Shown here piece by piece: positions 1 through 5,868 of a stretch of 7,021 nucleotides of DNA. The DNA comes from Pseudomonas sp. (GTDB lineage: Bacteria > Pseudomonadota > Gammaproteobacteria > Pseudomonadales > Pseudomonadaceae): NCBI GenBank assembly GCA_029240955.1, contig JARDZH010000090.1:1-7021 (forward strand), read 5' to 3'. The position numbers and the translations under genes were made by a program. How positions within the stretch are numbered: the first letter of the stretch is position 1; every line of letters starts with the position of its first letter. The notes beneath the pieces are model-generated. The model made no database searches. It was not told where the DNA came from and saw only the letters and a program-made list of their open reading frames with translations.

Positions 1-414
1 CTGGTCTGTCAGAAGGACAGCTTCCTTGCCGGCGCCAAAGGTGTCTCCATTGGCATCCAGTTCCAGAAGAAGATTCTCACTGGCCTGTTCGGCGGCGAAG
101 GTTTCGTGCTGCAGAAACTCGAAGGTGACGGCTGGGTGTTCGTTCACATGGGCGGCACGGTGCGCAAGATCGACCTGGCGCCGGGCGAAGCGCTGGACGT
201 AGACACCGGATGTCTGGCGGCGATGACTCAGGACGTGGATTACGACATCCGTATGGTCGGCGGGATCAAGTCGATGATGTTCGGTGGTGAAGGCGCTTTC
301 TTCGCACGCCTGACCGGTCCTGGAACCGTCTGGCTGCAAAGCCTGCCGTTCTCGCGCCTGGCAGGTCGCATGCTGGCGGCAAGTCCCGGCGGCATTGCGC
401 GCAGCGAACGCTGA
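1..414 (+). CDS. AIM24 / TIGR00266 family protein, 3' end (start outside the window)
   Basis: The open frame runs in from the left edge without a start and gives 137 C-terminal residues up to a TGA stop. The sequence is rich in beta-strands and glycine, with hydrophobic/aromatic alternation, and reads like the AIM24 (TIGR00266) family of trimeric-looking beta proteins, usually somewhat over 200 residues, so roughly the last half is present. Two similar segments occur, each centred on FGGEG (visible residues 30-34 and 94-98), followed by a basic/hydrophobic strand, a Gly-containing turn and a Trp-Val/Leu strand. This fits an internally repeated beta fold. No signal peptide or membrane segment is visible in this part. 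Molecular function is not established for the bacterial family. It is transcribed towards the ter operon and ends at the same terminator. Members of this family are often found near TerD-family genes, so a stress link is plausible, but this is inference. Confidence 0.8.
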   Translation: MVCQKDSFLAGAKGVSIGIQFQKKILTGLFGGEGFVLQKLEGDGWVFVHMGGTVRKIDLAPGEALDVDTGCLAAMTQDVDYDIRMVGGIKSMMFGGEGAFFARLTGPGTVWLQSLPFSRLAGRMLAASPGGIARSER

Positions 415-447
415 GCTGCCGGAGCATCGACCGGGCGACAAGCAATA

Positions 448-477
448 AAAAACCCCGCCATCGCTGGCGGGGTTTTT
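448..477. terminator. Bidirectional rho-independent terminator between the convergent AIM24 gene and terE
   Basis: A perfect 8-bp G+C-rich stem, CCCCGCCA (453-460) with TGGCGGGG (465-472), closes a TCGC tetraloop. It is flanked by six A (447-452) on the left and five T (473-477) on the right, so the hairpin has a U-tract when transcribed from either strand. It lies 33 bases past the AIM24 stop codon and about 20 bases past the terE stop codon, so it can end both converging transcripts. Confidence 0.95.
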
Positions 478-495
478 CATGGGTACCGTTCGGGT

Positions 496-1074
496 TTAAC
501 CGATCGAAACACCGTGGGCTTCAGCCAGTGGCTTGAGGCCGCCGGCGAAGCCTTGGCCGATGGCCTTGAACTTGAACTCTTCACCGTGGCGATACAGCTC
601 GCCAAAGATCATCGCAGTTTCGGTCGAGGCGTCTTCCGACAGGTCGTAACGCGCGATTTCCTTGCCATCGGTTTTGTTCAGAACGCGAATGTAAGCGTTC
701 GCAACCTGACCGAAGCTCTGCTTGCGCTCGTCAGCCGAGTGGATGGTGACGGCGAAAACCAGCTTTTTGACAGCTGCAGCCAGACCGGTCAGCTTGACGG
801 TGACCGACTCATCGTCGCCTTCGCCCGCGCCGGAACGGTTGTCGCCCAAGTGCTCGACCGAACCGTCGGCCGATTTCTTGTTGTTGTAGAAAATGAAGCC
901 GCTGTCGTCCAGAACCTTGCCGTTTTCACCCACGATGAAAATGGAAGCATCCAGGTCGAACTCTGTGCCGTCGGTAACGCGTGGGTCCCAACCCAGGCCG
1001 ACAGTGATTTCTGTCAGACCAGGCGCTTCTTTGGACAGGGAAACGTTGCCGCCTTTACTCAGACTTACAGCCAT
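496..1074 (-). CDS. terE: TerE, TerD-family calcium-binding stress protein
   Basis: This is a full-length, 192-residue TerD-domain protein, last gene of the operon. Family hallmarks are GLGWDP (26-31), DLDAS (40-44), the acidic loop [12 protein letters not shown] (78-89), FGQV (121-124), DLSEDAS (144-150), GELYRHG (158-164) and GFAGGL (175-180). The Asp/Glu residues of these loops form the Ca2+ sites in known TerD structures. It is called TerE rather than TerD because it has the TerE-type stretches [17 protein letters not shown] and the C-terminal end AEAHGVSIG, and because it follows terD as in terZABCDE clusters. It begins [10 protein letters not shown], preceded by AAGGA (complement of 1083-1087) 8 bases before ATG. 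It is cytoplasmic, with no signal peptide. Its exact role in tellurite or stress tolerance is unresolved for the whole family. A stem-loop separates it from terD, so its level may differ from that of the upstream genes. Confidence 0.92.
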   Translation of the reverse strand: MAVSLSKGGNVSLSKEAPGLTEITVGLGWDPRVTDGTEFDLDASIFIVGENGKVLDDSGFIFYNNKKSADGSVEHLGDNRSGAGEGDDESVTVKLTGLAAAVKKLVFAVTIHSADERKQSFGQVANAYIRVLNKTDGKEIARYDLSEDASTETAMIFGELYRHGEEFKFKAIGQGFAGGLKPLAEAHGVSIG

Positions 1075-1102
1075 GTTCGTAATCCTTCTAGAAATTGGGT
1101 GG

Positions 1103-1125
1103 GGTATGAATCAGAAATTCATACC
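1103..1125 (-). promoter_or_regulatory. Perfect inverted repeat (stem-loop) over the terD stop codon
   Basis: GGTATGAAT (1103-1111) and ATTCATACC (1117-1125) are exact reverse complements, 9 bp each, around a 5-base loop. In the mRNA (minus strand) the left arm is the last codons of terD and the TGA stop falls in the loop and right arm. It is not followed by a U-run, so it is not a typical terminator. Its place between two paralogous genes suggests a role in mRNA processing, 3'-end protection or damping of terE expression. The structure is seen; the function is inferred. Confidence 0.6.
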
Positions 1126-1686
1126 GTGAGCGTTGGCGACAGCCTTGAGGCCGCCCGCGTAACCTTGGCCTACCGCGCGGAATTTCCACTCGCCGGCATT
1201 GCGATACAGCTCGGCGAAGATCATCGCGGTTTCGGTCGAGGCATCTTCCGCCAAGTCGTAACGCACGATTTCCGAACCGGACTTCTCGTTCACTACACGA
1301 ATGAACGAACCGCCTACCTGACCGAAGTTCTGCTTACGGGCGTCGGCTTCGTGGATGGTCACGACGAATACGACTTTTTCAACGTCCGCAGGGACACGGG
1401 TCAGATCGACCTTGACCACTTCGTCATCGCCGTCACCGGCTCCGGTGCGGTTGTCGCCGGCATGCTCGACGGAACCGTCGGCGCTCTTGAGCTGGTTGTA
1501 GAAAATGAAATCAGCTTCGCTGCGGACTTTGCCGTTGGCACCGAGCAGAAAGGCGCTGGCGTCCAGGTCGAATTCCTGGCCGTCGGTAGCACGCGGGTCC
1601 CAGCCCAGACCAATGAGTACATTGGTCAACGTCGGGTCGGTTTTCGACAGCGAAAGGTTGCCACCTTTTTGCAGAGTCAAAGCCAT
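1111..1686 (-). CDS. terD: TerD, calcium-binding tellurium/stress resistance protein
   Basis: A complete 191-residue TerD-domain protein, close to the usual 190-192. Motifs are GLGWDPR (26-32), [11 protein letters not shown] (38-48), [12 protein letters not shown] (78-89), [15 protein letters not shown] (110-124), the [14 protein letters not shown] stretch (142-155), [22 protein letters not shown] at about 159-180. The phrases [15 protein letters not shown] and [16 protein letters not shown] are those of TerD rather than TerE. The acidic loops are the Ca2+-binding sites of the family. The protein is soluble and cytoplasmic; in studied systems it associates with TerB/TerC at the inner membrane face. 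The start is supported by AGGAG (complement of 1697-1701) 10 bases before ATG. It lies 26 bases after terC and 36 before terE. Its DNA is about nine-tenths identical to terE over part of the 3' half, showing tandem duplication. Confidence 0.93.
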   Translation of the reverse strand: MALTLQKGGNLSLSKTDPTLTNVLIGLGWDPRATDGQEFDLDASAFLLGANGKVRSEADFIFYNQLKSADGSVEHAGDNRTGAGDGDDEVVKVDLTRVPADVEKVVFVVTIHEADARKQNFGQVGGSFIRVVNEKSGSEIVRYDLAEDASTETAMIFAELYRNAGEWKFRAVGQGYAGGLKAVANAHGMNF

Positions 1687-1712
1687 GTTCGGTTATCTCC
1701 TATATCCAGTGT

Positions 1713-2747
1713 TTACGCTTTTTCCTCAGCCGACTCTTCCTTTGCAGGGAAAAGCAGGCTGGCGACGATACCGATTACCAGAACGACAACAACGACCAGC
1801 AGACTGGTGTTGGCGCTGATGCTGTAGCCGTGGTGGAACAGGTGGTCAGTCGCGTTCAGGCCCAGCTTGATAGCGATGAAGAACAGCAGCGCGATGACCG
1901 CTTTCTCCAGGTGAACCAGGTAGCGCTTGAGTGCTTCAAGCACGAAGTACAGGGTACGCAGGCCAAGAATCGCGAACAGCATGGCCGAGAACACGATCAG
2001 AGGCTCGCGGCTCACAGCGATGATGGCTGGAACCGAGTCGAAGGCGAACAGCACGTCGGAAATCTCGGCCACAACCAGGCAGAGGAACAACGGCGTTGCG
2101 AACAGTGCGCCTTTGGCAGCCAGCGCGATGCCAGCGTTCTCAGGCTTCTTGATCTCTTGTTCCAGCACTTCGCGGCGGACGAAGAAGTGGTGACCGTGCA
2201 GTTTTGGCCATACCGGGAACAGTTTCTTGGCGAAGCGATACGCCATGTGCTGGGAGTAGTCGATCTCTTCGTCGTCGTCATCGCCGGCGCGCAGCATCAT
2301 GATGGCGGTCCAGGCAACGATGATCGCGAAAACGACCTCGACCCATGGGCCCAGGGCCAACAGACCCGTACCGATAGCCACGAAGATGCCGCGGAACACG
2401 ATGGCACCGATGATGCCCCAGTACAGAACGCGGTGGCGCAAGCCGTCCGGGATCTTGAACCAGGTAAACAACGCCATGAACACGAACAGGTTGTCGACGC
2501 TCAGCACTTTCTCAAGGGCATAACCGGTCACGAACAGCGTGGCGACTTCCGAACCGTGCTGTACGTACAGAAAACCTGCGAAGGCCAGCGAAATCGCAAC
2601 CCAGAAGATCGACCAGGCCGACGCCTGTGCGAGAGTGATCGGCTTGTTTCCACGATGCGAGAACATGTCGATGGCCATGGCCACGACAGCAAGGCCGATG
2701 AAGACGGCCATCGTGAGTGGAGGGAAGCCAATAGCGGTGCTTTCCAT
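1713..2747 (-). CDS. terC: TerC, integral membrane protein of the TerC/Alx family
   Basis: A 344-residue polytopic inner-membrane protein with about nine hydrophobic segments (roughly residues 10-28, 43-62, 68-96, 107-130, 133-153, 212-236, 240-268, 281-298, 313-333). The two family signatures are present: EKVLSVDN (79-86) and EISDVLFAFDSVPA (228-241), whose buried acidic residues are thought to handle a metal ion. The long central cytosolic-type loop (152-210) holds an acidic run DDDDEE (156-161) and the His cluster HGHH (184-187). It is the membrane anchor of the Ter complex, interacting with TerB. Alx-type relatives act in Mn2+ homeostasis, so metal export is an alternative role; the position between terB and terD favours terC. 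GAGGA (complement of 2758-2762) sits 10 bases before ATG. The C-terminal tail is highly charged (KEESAEEKA). Confidence 0.93.
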   Translation of the reverse strand: MESTAIGFPPLTMAVFIGLAVVAMAIDMFSHRGNKPITLAQASAWSIFWVAISLAFAGFLYVQHGSEVATLFVTGYALEKVLSVDNLFVFMALFTWFKIPDGLRHRVLYWGIIGAIVFRGIFVAIGTGLLALGPWVEVVFAIIVAWTAIMMLRAGDDDDEEIDYSQHMAYRFAKKLFPVWPKLHGHHFFVRREVLEQEIKKPENAGIALAAKGALFATPLFLCLVVAEISDVLFAFDSVPAIIAVSREPLIVFSAMLFAILGLRTLYFVLEALKRYLVHLEKAVIALLFFIAIKLGLNATDHLFHHGYSISANTSLLVVVVVLVIGIVASLLFPAKEESAEEKA

Positions 2748-2774
2748 TTAACTGCGTTCCTCAGGGGATAAAAG

Positions 2775-3224
2775 TTACAGGTCGAAATCGGCTGGGTTCA
2801 GGCCCAGTTCCCGGCAGATCGTACGGCACACTTCGCGCTCTTTCTCGTCGAAGCTACCGTCTGCGCCGCCGATGGCACAGCAAACGCGTACCAACAGACG
2901 GGACGCATCTTCTTTTTTCTTGATCTTGCCGATGGTTTTCAGCGCTTCGGCACGGCCGATTTCCACGTCGAAATCGAACTTGGCGCAAGCGTCCTGAAAA
3001 GCCTGAATGACGTCTTTCATGTCGAAGACTTTCAGCTCTTGAGAGTTCTGAATGAATCCGGCCATCTTCTGTTTTTCACTGGAGCTGATATCGCCATCTG
3101 CGGCAGATACCAGGGCACAGCCCGAGACCACGGCGTCCATGAACTCACGGTTCTTGAACTTGGAGACTTCCGAAGCCAGCTTGTCGCGGGCAGCCGTAGC
3201 GTTTGTTTTCAGCCAGTCCAGCAT
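2775..3224 (-). CDS. terB: TerB, tellurite resistance protein
   Basis: A 149-residue soluble, mostly helical protein, close to the 151 residues of the known plasmid TerB. It shows the family's internal duplication: ADGDISSSEK (42-51) and ADGSFDEKER (121-130) are equivalent acidic turns that bind divalent metal, each starting a helix. The N-terminal stretch (1-30) is amphipathic and lysine-rich, including SKFKNREF (21-28), and may contact membrane or partner proteins. ELKVFD (63-68) and FDFDVEIG (83-90) are well-conserved family phrases, and the GLNPADFDL end also matches. TerB binds TerC and bridges it to TerD-type proteins in studied complexes. The start has AGGGG (complement of 3231-3235) 6 bases before ATG. 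It is 51 bases after terA and 27 before terC. Confidence 0.92.
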   Translation of the reverse strand: MLDWLKTNATAARDKLASEVSKFKNREFMDAVVSGCALVSAADGDISSSEKQKMAGFIQNSQELKVFDMKDVIQAFQDACAKFDFDVEIGRAEALKTIGKIKKKEDASRLLVRVCCAIGGADGSFDEKEREVCRTICRELGLNPADFDL

Positions 3225-3275
3225 TTCATTCCCCTATGAGGCGGCAAGGCCGGCCCCAGACAATATCATCGTTGT

Positions 3276-4514
3276 TTACTTGGATCCGGCTGCCCAGCGC
3301 ATGCCCCAGCCGTAGGCCTTGTCCATGTTGCTGTGACCGTTGTGGAAGTCCACCCGGCGCGTCACTTTGACCGCTCCGTTGTCGTTCTCCAGCAAGGCGA
3401 TCGCACACATGCCCTGGCGTCCGCCCTCTTCGTTGAGGCGTACCTCGATAGGCGGCTGGCCCGGCGCGTGGATGGTGACCACGCCATCGGTTTCCTTCCA
3501 GTTCGGAGCGCCTTCGTAAATAAAGGCGTAAACCAGAATCCGCCGAATCTTGCTCCAGTGAGCGCCATTGATATGCAGCCACTCTCCGTCGCTGACGGAG
3601 CCGGTACGGTCATCACCCATCAGCTTGATGAACGGCTCGGTATTGAGCGATCCGAAGGAGTTGCCAAGCGCCTGGACCGCGCCTTTGTAACCGTCCTGCA
3701 ACTCGAACAGGCAGCCTACATCAAGGTCGATGGCATTGCTCTTCTTCATCGAGAAGAAGCCGCCGCCCTTGCTCTCGCTGCGACGGTTCCAGTTCAGGTT
3801 GACCCGGATCTCGCCGAAACCTGCGCTGGTCTTCTCGAGGCTAACCGAGGCGCGAGTCTTGTCGAGCGTGATCTTGCTCAGACTGACCGTCGATTTCGGT
3901 GCTGGCGCAGGTGCAGGCGGTGGTGTCGGCGCGGCCTGAACCGGTGCAGGTGGAGGTGCCGGTGTTGGTGCTGGTGCTGGTGCTGGTGCAGGTGTCAGGT
4001 CAGCTGGCGGTGCTGCGACTTCGACGCCGAAGTTCTTCGCCAGAGGCTCAAGGCCGCCAGCAAATCCCTGCGCTACGCATCGGAACTTCCAGGCGCCTTG
4101 CCGCAAATAGAACTCACCGAGAATCAGGGCCGTTTCTTTCATGCCCGACGTCGGTATCAGTGCCTCGATACCGCCCGTGATGGTCAACGCCAGCCGCGAA
4201 ACGCTGTCGAAGCTGGCTTTGTTCTCGTAGATGGTCGCGGTCAGGGCTACTTTTTCGATGGTCGCATCCAGACGACCCGGATCCAGGCTGAACACGGCGC
4301 GGCCCGACGACGCTTCCGTCAACTGGACCGCGCCGCCGCTCACACTCTTCTGGCCGAAGAAGCACATGTCCTGATCGCCACGAACCTTACCGGTGCTGGT
4401 CAGCAGAAAGGCGGACACGTCGATGTCCGCGCCCGCGATCGGGGAGTAGCCCACCTCGACCGTCAGAGGCCCGGCGACTACCGGCGCATTGGCGCCTGGG
4501 ACAAGTTGGGTCAT
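3276..4514 (-). CDS. terA: TerA, two TerD-like domains joined by a Pro/Ala linker
   Basis: A 412-residue protein in the terA position. Residues 1-165 form a TerD-like domain: a DID pair (30-32), GKVRGDQDMCFF (42-53), TATIYE (92-97), GEFYLRQGAWKFRCVAQGFAGGL (133-155). Residues 166-207 are a Pro/Ala-rich linker. Residues 208-412 are a second TerD-like domain: SLEKTSAGFGE, LNWNRR (240-245), DLDVG (263-267), DDRTGSVSDGE (301-311), YAFIYEGAPNW (329-339). The first domain lacks the acidic DNR-GDDE loop (EASSGRAVF instead), while the second keeps a version of it, so calcium binding may be confined to the C-terminal half. Its ATG overlaps the terZ stop codon (ATGA), a sign of translational coupling, with GGAG 10 bases upstream. 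It is somewhat longer than typical TerA (about 385), largely through the linker. Confidence 0.9.
   Translation of the reverse strand: MTQLVPGANAPVVAGPLTVEVGYSPIAGADIDVSAFLLTSTGKVRGDQDMCFFGQKSVSGGAVQLTEASSGRAVFSLDPGRLDATIEKVALTATIYENKASFDSVSRLALTITGGIEALIPTSGMKETALILGEFYLRQGAWKFRCVAQGFAGGLEPLAKNFGVEVAAPPADLTPAPAPAPAPTPAPPPAPVQAAPTPPPAPAPAPKSTVSLSKITLDKTRASVSLEKTSAGFGEIRVNLNWNRRSESKGGGFFSMKKSNAIDLDVGCLFELQDGYKGAVQALGNSFGSLNTEPFIKLMGDDRTGSVSDGEWLHINGAHWSKIRRILVYAFIYEGAPNWKETDGVVTIHAPGQPPIEVRLNEEGGRQGMCAIALLENDNGAVKVTRRVDFHNGHSNMDKAYGWGMRWAAGSK
3894..4019 (-). repeat. Low-complexity Pro/Ala linker of terA with a hexanucleotide tandem array
   Basis: This stretch codes for terA residues 166-207, almost entirely Pro and Ala with a few Thr. 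Within it, 3961-3996 is six consecutive near-identical 6-base units on the + strand: GGTGTT, GGTGCT three times, GGTGCA, GGTGTC. Each unit codes for a two-residue repeat, so gain or loss of a unit keeps the reading frame. The flanking bases contain further degenerate GGTGCA/GGCGCA units. Confidence 0.85.
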
Positions 4515-5104
4515 CCGCGCACCGCTCCAATGGCCAGCTCGACCAGATCGTCTGCGGTACGGCCGTTGGTGGCTTGTCCTACTGCAGTGAAGTCCCAGCC
4601 GGCGGAGGTGCGCGACAGGTACGACATGACCACGCCTGTGTGCTGGCCTTTTTCGGAGAGGTCGAAACGGCCCAGCTCATTACGGCTGCCCAGGTCGACG
4701 ATGCGGCAATAGGCGTTGGCAACTTTTTCGAAGTTCTGGCCGGTGAACGAGTTCACGGTAAACACCAGATATTTCACGGTAGCCGGCAAGCGCTCCAGGT
4801 CTACGCTGATGGTTTCGTCATCGCCCGCACCTTCGCCAGTGCGGTTGTCACCGGAATGCTGAATGGCACCGTCGCGCGATTGCAGCTGACGGAACCAGAC
4901 CAGATCCAGCGGCTTCTTGTCGGCGTCGAGCATGATGCAGGATGCGTCCAGATCGATGTCGCCACCGCCGCCGCCCAGCAGTTTGCCAAAGAATCCGCTC
5001 GCTTTTTCGGGGTCCCATCCCAGGCCCATGCTGACTTTCTTGAGGCCGGTACCCGCCGTTTTCTCAAGGGAGATCGTCTGATTTTTTGCCAAGCTGAGTG
5101 CCAT
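4511..5104 (-). CDS. terZ: TerZ, TerD-family protein with a glycine-rich loop
   Basis: Full-length TerD-domain protein, 197 residues from the start chosen here. It is recognised as TerZ by MALSLAKNQTISLEKT, by the Gly-rich insertion (FFGKLLGGGGGD, 38-49) between GLGWDP (27-32) and DLDASC (51-56), by WFRQLQSRDGAIQHSGDNRTGEGAGDDE (70-97), by VNSFTGQNFEKV (117-128), and by GRTADDL (181-187). The acidic Ca2+ loops are intact. An in-frame ATG four codons upstream (5116) would give an MERK extension, but only the ATG at 5104 has a good ribosome binding site and an N-terminus like TerD and TerE. It is the first ter gene, 47 bases after the HAD gene, and its stop overlaps the terA start. It lacks the ELYR and GFAGGL C-terminal phrases of TerD/TerE, as is usual for TerZ. 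Confidence 0.9.
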   Translation of the reverse strand: MALSLAKNQTISLEKTAGTGLKKVSMGLGWDPEKASGFFGKLLGGGGGDIDLDASCIMLDADKKPLDLVWFRQLQSRDGAIQHSGDNRTGEGAGDDETISVDLERLPATVKYLVFTVNSFTGQNFEKVANAYCRIVDLGSRNELGRFDLSEKGQHTGVVMSYLSRTSAGWDFTAVGQATNGRTADDLVELAIGAVRG

Positions 5105-5110
5105 TTTTCG

Positions 5111-5114
5111 CTCC
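5111..5114 (-). promoter_or_regulatory. Ribosome binding site that fixes the terZ start
   Basis: GGAG on the minus strand lies 6 bases (CGAAAA) before the ATG at 5104. It overlaps the alternative in-frame ATG at 5116, which itself has no purine-rich motif upstream (TTCCGCAGTTCAC). This favours the shorter terZ product. Confidence 0.7.
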
Positions 5115-5151
5115 ATGTGAACTGCGGAATTCGGGGGAAAGTGCTACAGCC

Positions 5152-5868
5152 TTACCTTGCCGGATCATCTTTGCCATCACGAATGTGTAACTTCGCGTTA
5201 ATAGGGTTTTTGACCGGCCCTTTATAACCGCCTCGCCGCCATGCGGGATGGAACAAACGCCAGTGCGCGTCCTGCGCGGCGGCGAGCAGTTCATGGTCAC
5301 CGCGTGTGTCGCCCCAGGCTCTTACGCGAAACTGTGTAAGCGGCCCGTACACCCCTTCGAGCCGGGCAACCTTGGAATCGCAGCGACAGTTGCTGCCTTC
5401 GATCAAGCCGGTGAGTTTGCCGTCGATTACTTCCAGGTTCGTGCCGATCAGCTCGACCTTCAAGCGATTGGCAAACGGCTGGAGGATCATCTCAGGCGAT
5501 GCTGAACATAAGGTGACAATGGCGCCCTTCTCGATTTCTGCAGCAACCGACTCCAGTGCGGCAGGACGCATCAGTCGGCTCCAGTAGCGCTCGCAGAACT
5601 CTTCGGCTTTCTGCCGGACCCACTGCTCTTCAACGCCTGTAAGGAAGGCCTTGATCAGGCGGCCTTTGAGCTCATCGCGCGTCACGCGTCGCGCCAGATA
5701 GCTCAGGCTGGGCAGGACCAACCGGGCCATGCGCACGGAGAATCCGCGCTGGCCGAAAGCGAATTTGAGAAAAGGTACGAAACTGTCGTGTCGGGTCAAA
5801 GTCCCGTCGAAATCGAACACCGCCAGCAGGCGTTGTTCTACTTCGACTTCAAGATCGGGCTCAATCAT
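5152..5868 (-). CDS. HAD-IB family phosphatase of the ter biosynthetic module
   Basis: A 238-residue haloacid dehalogenase hydrolase. All four motifs are visible: motif I DFDGTLT (19-25; D19 nucleophile, D21 acid/base), motif II LCSASPE (120-126; S122), motif III with K166 in CDSK, motif IV WGDTRGDHELL (185-195; D187 and D191 as Mg2+ ligands). The helical cap between motifs I and II (about 30-110) is the C1 type of phosphoserine-phosphatase-like HAD-IB enzymes. The substrate is unknown; in ter operons such HADs are proposed to dephosphorylate a ribosylated intermediate. A basic tail (about 204-238, with RRGGYKGPVKNP) extends beyond the catalytic core. The ATG follows the stop codon of the upstream gene directly (TAAATG); the nearest purine motif, GAGG, is a weakish 11 bases away, so translation is probably coupled. 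terZ follows after 47 bases. Confidence 0.88.
   Translation of the reverse strand: MIEPDLEVEVEQRLLAVFDFDGTLTRHDSFVPFLKFAFGQRGFSVRMARLVLPSLSYLARRVTRDELKGRLIKAFLTGVEEQWVRQKAEEFCERYWSRLMRPAALESVAAEIEKGAIVTLCSASPEMILQPFANRLKVELIGTNLEVIDGKLTGLIEGSNCRCDSKVARLEGVYGPLTQFRVRAWGDTRGDHELLAAAQDAHWRLFHPAWRRGGYKGPVKNPINAKLHIRDGKDDPAR

Noticed and set aside
514..1827. A 437-codon open frame on the + strand across terE and terD
   Set aside because: It is an antisense shadow. terD and terE are paralogous and G+C-rich, and lie in the same register, so one antisense frame stays open through both. The product has no recognisable domain, and the minus-strand genes have full motifs and ribosome binding sites.
1830..2771. 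Long + strand open frame opposite terC
   Set aside because: The product is highly charged and Gln/His-rich with no family resemblance, the usual antisense image of a membrane-protein gene. terC on the other strand has clear TerC motifs.
2913..2918. Run of six A in terB mRNA followed by G, resembling a slippery heptamer
   Set aside because: The codons read AAA AAA G, not A AAA AAG, so the register is wrong for a -1 shift, and the zero frame continues into normal TerB sequence.
3248..3255. GGCCGGCC palindrome in the terB-terA gap
   Set aside because: Only eight bases in a G+C-rich region with no spaced arms, no U-tract and no partner site, so chance is a sufficient explanation.
3333..4712. 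459-codon + strand open frame opposite terA, with a Cys/Trp/Arg-rich repeat
   Set aside because: The CWCWCWC-like run is only the antisense reading of the Pro/Ala hexamer array. terA is fully supported.
5165..5220. A/T-richer stretch in the end of the HAD gene, as a possible internal promoter for terZ
   Set aside because: No convincing pair of -35 and -10 hexamers with 16-18 base spacing could be found on the minus strand; the tight gene spacing favours read-through.
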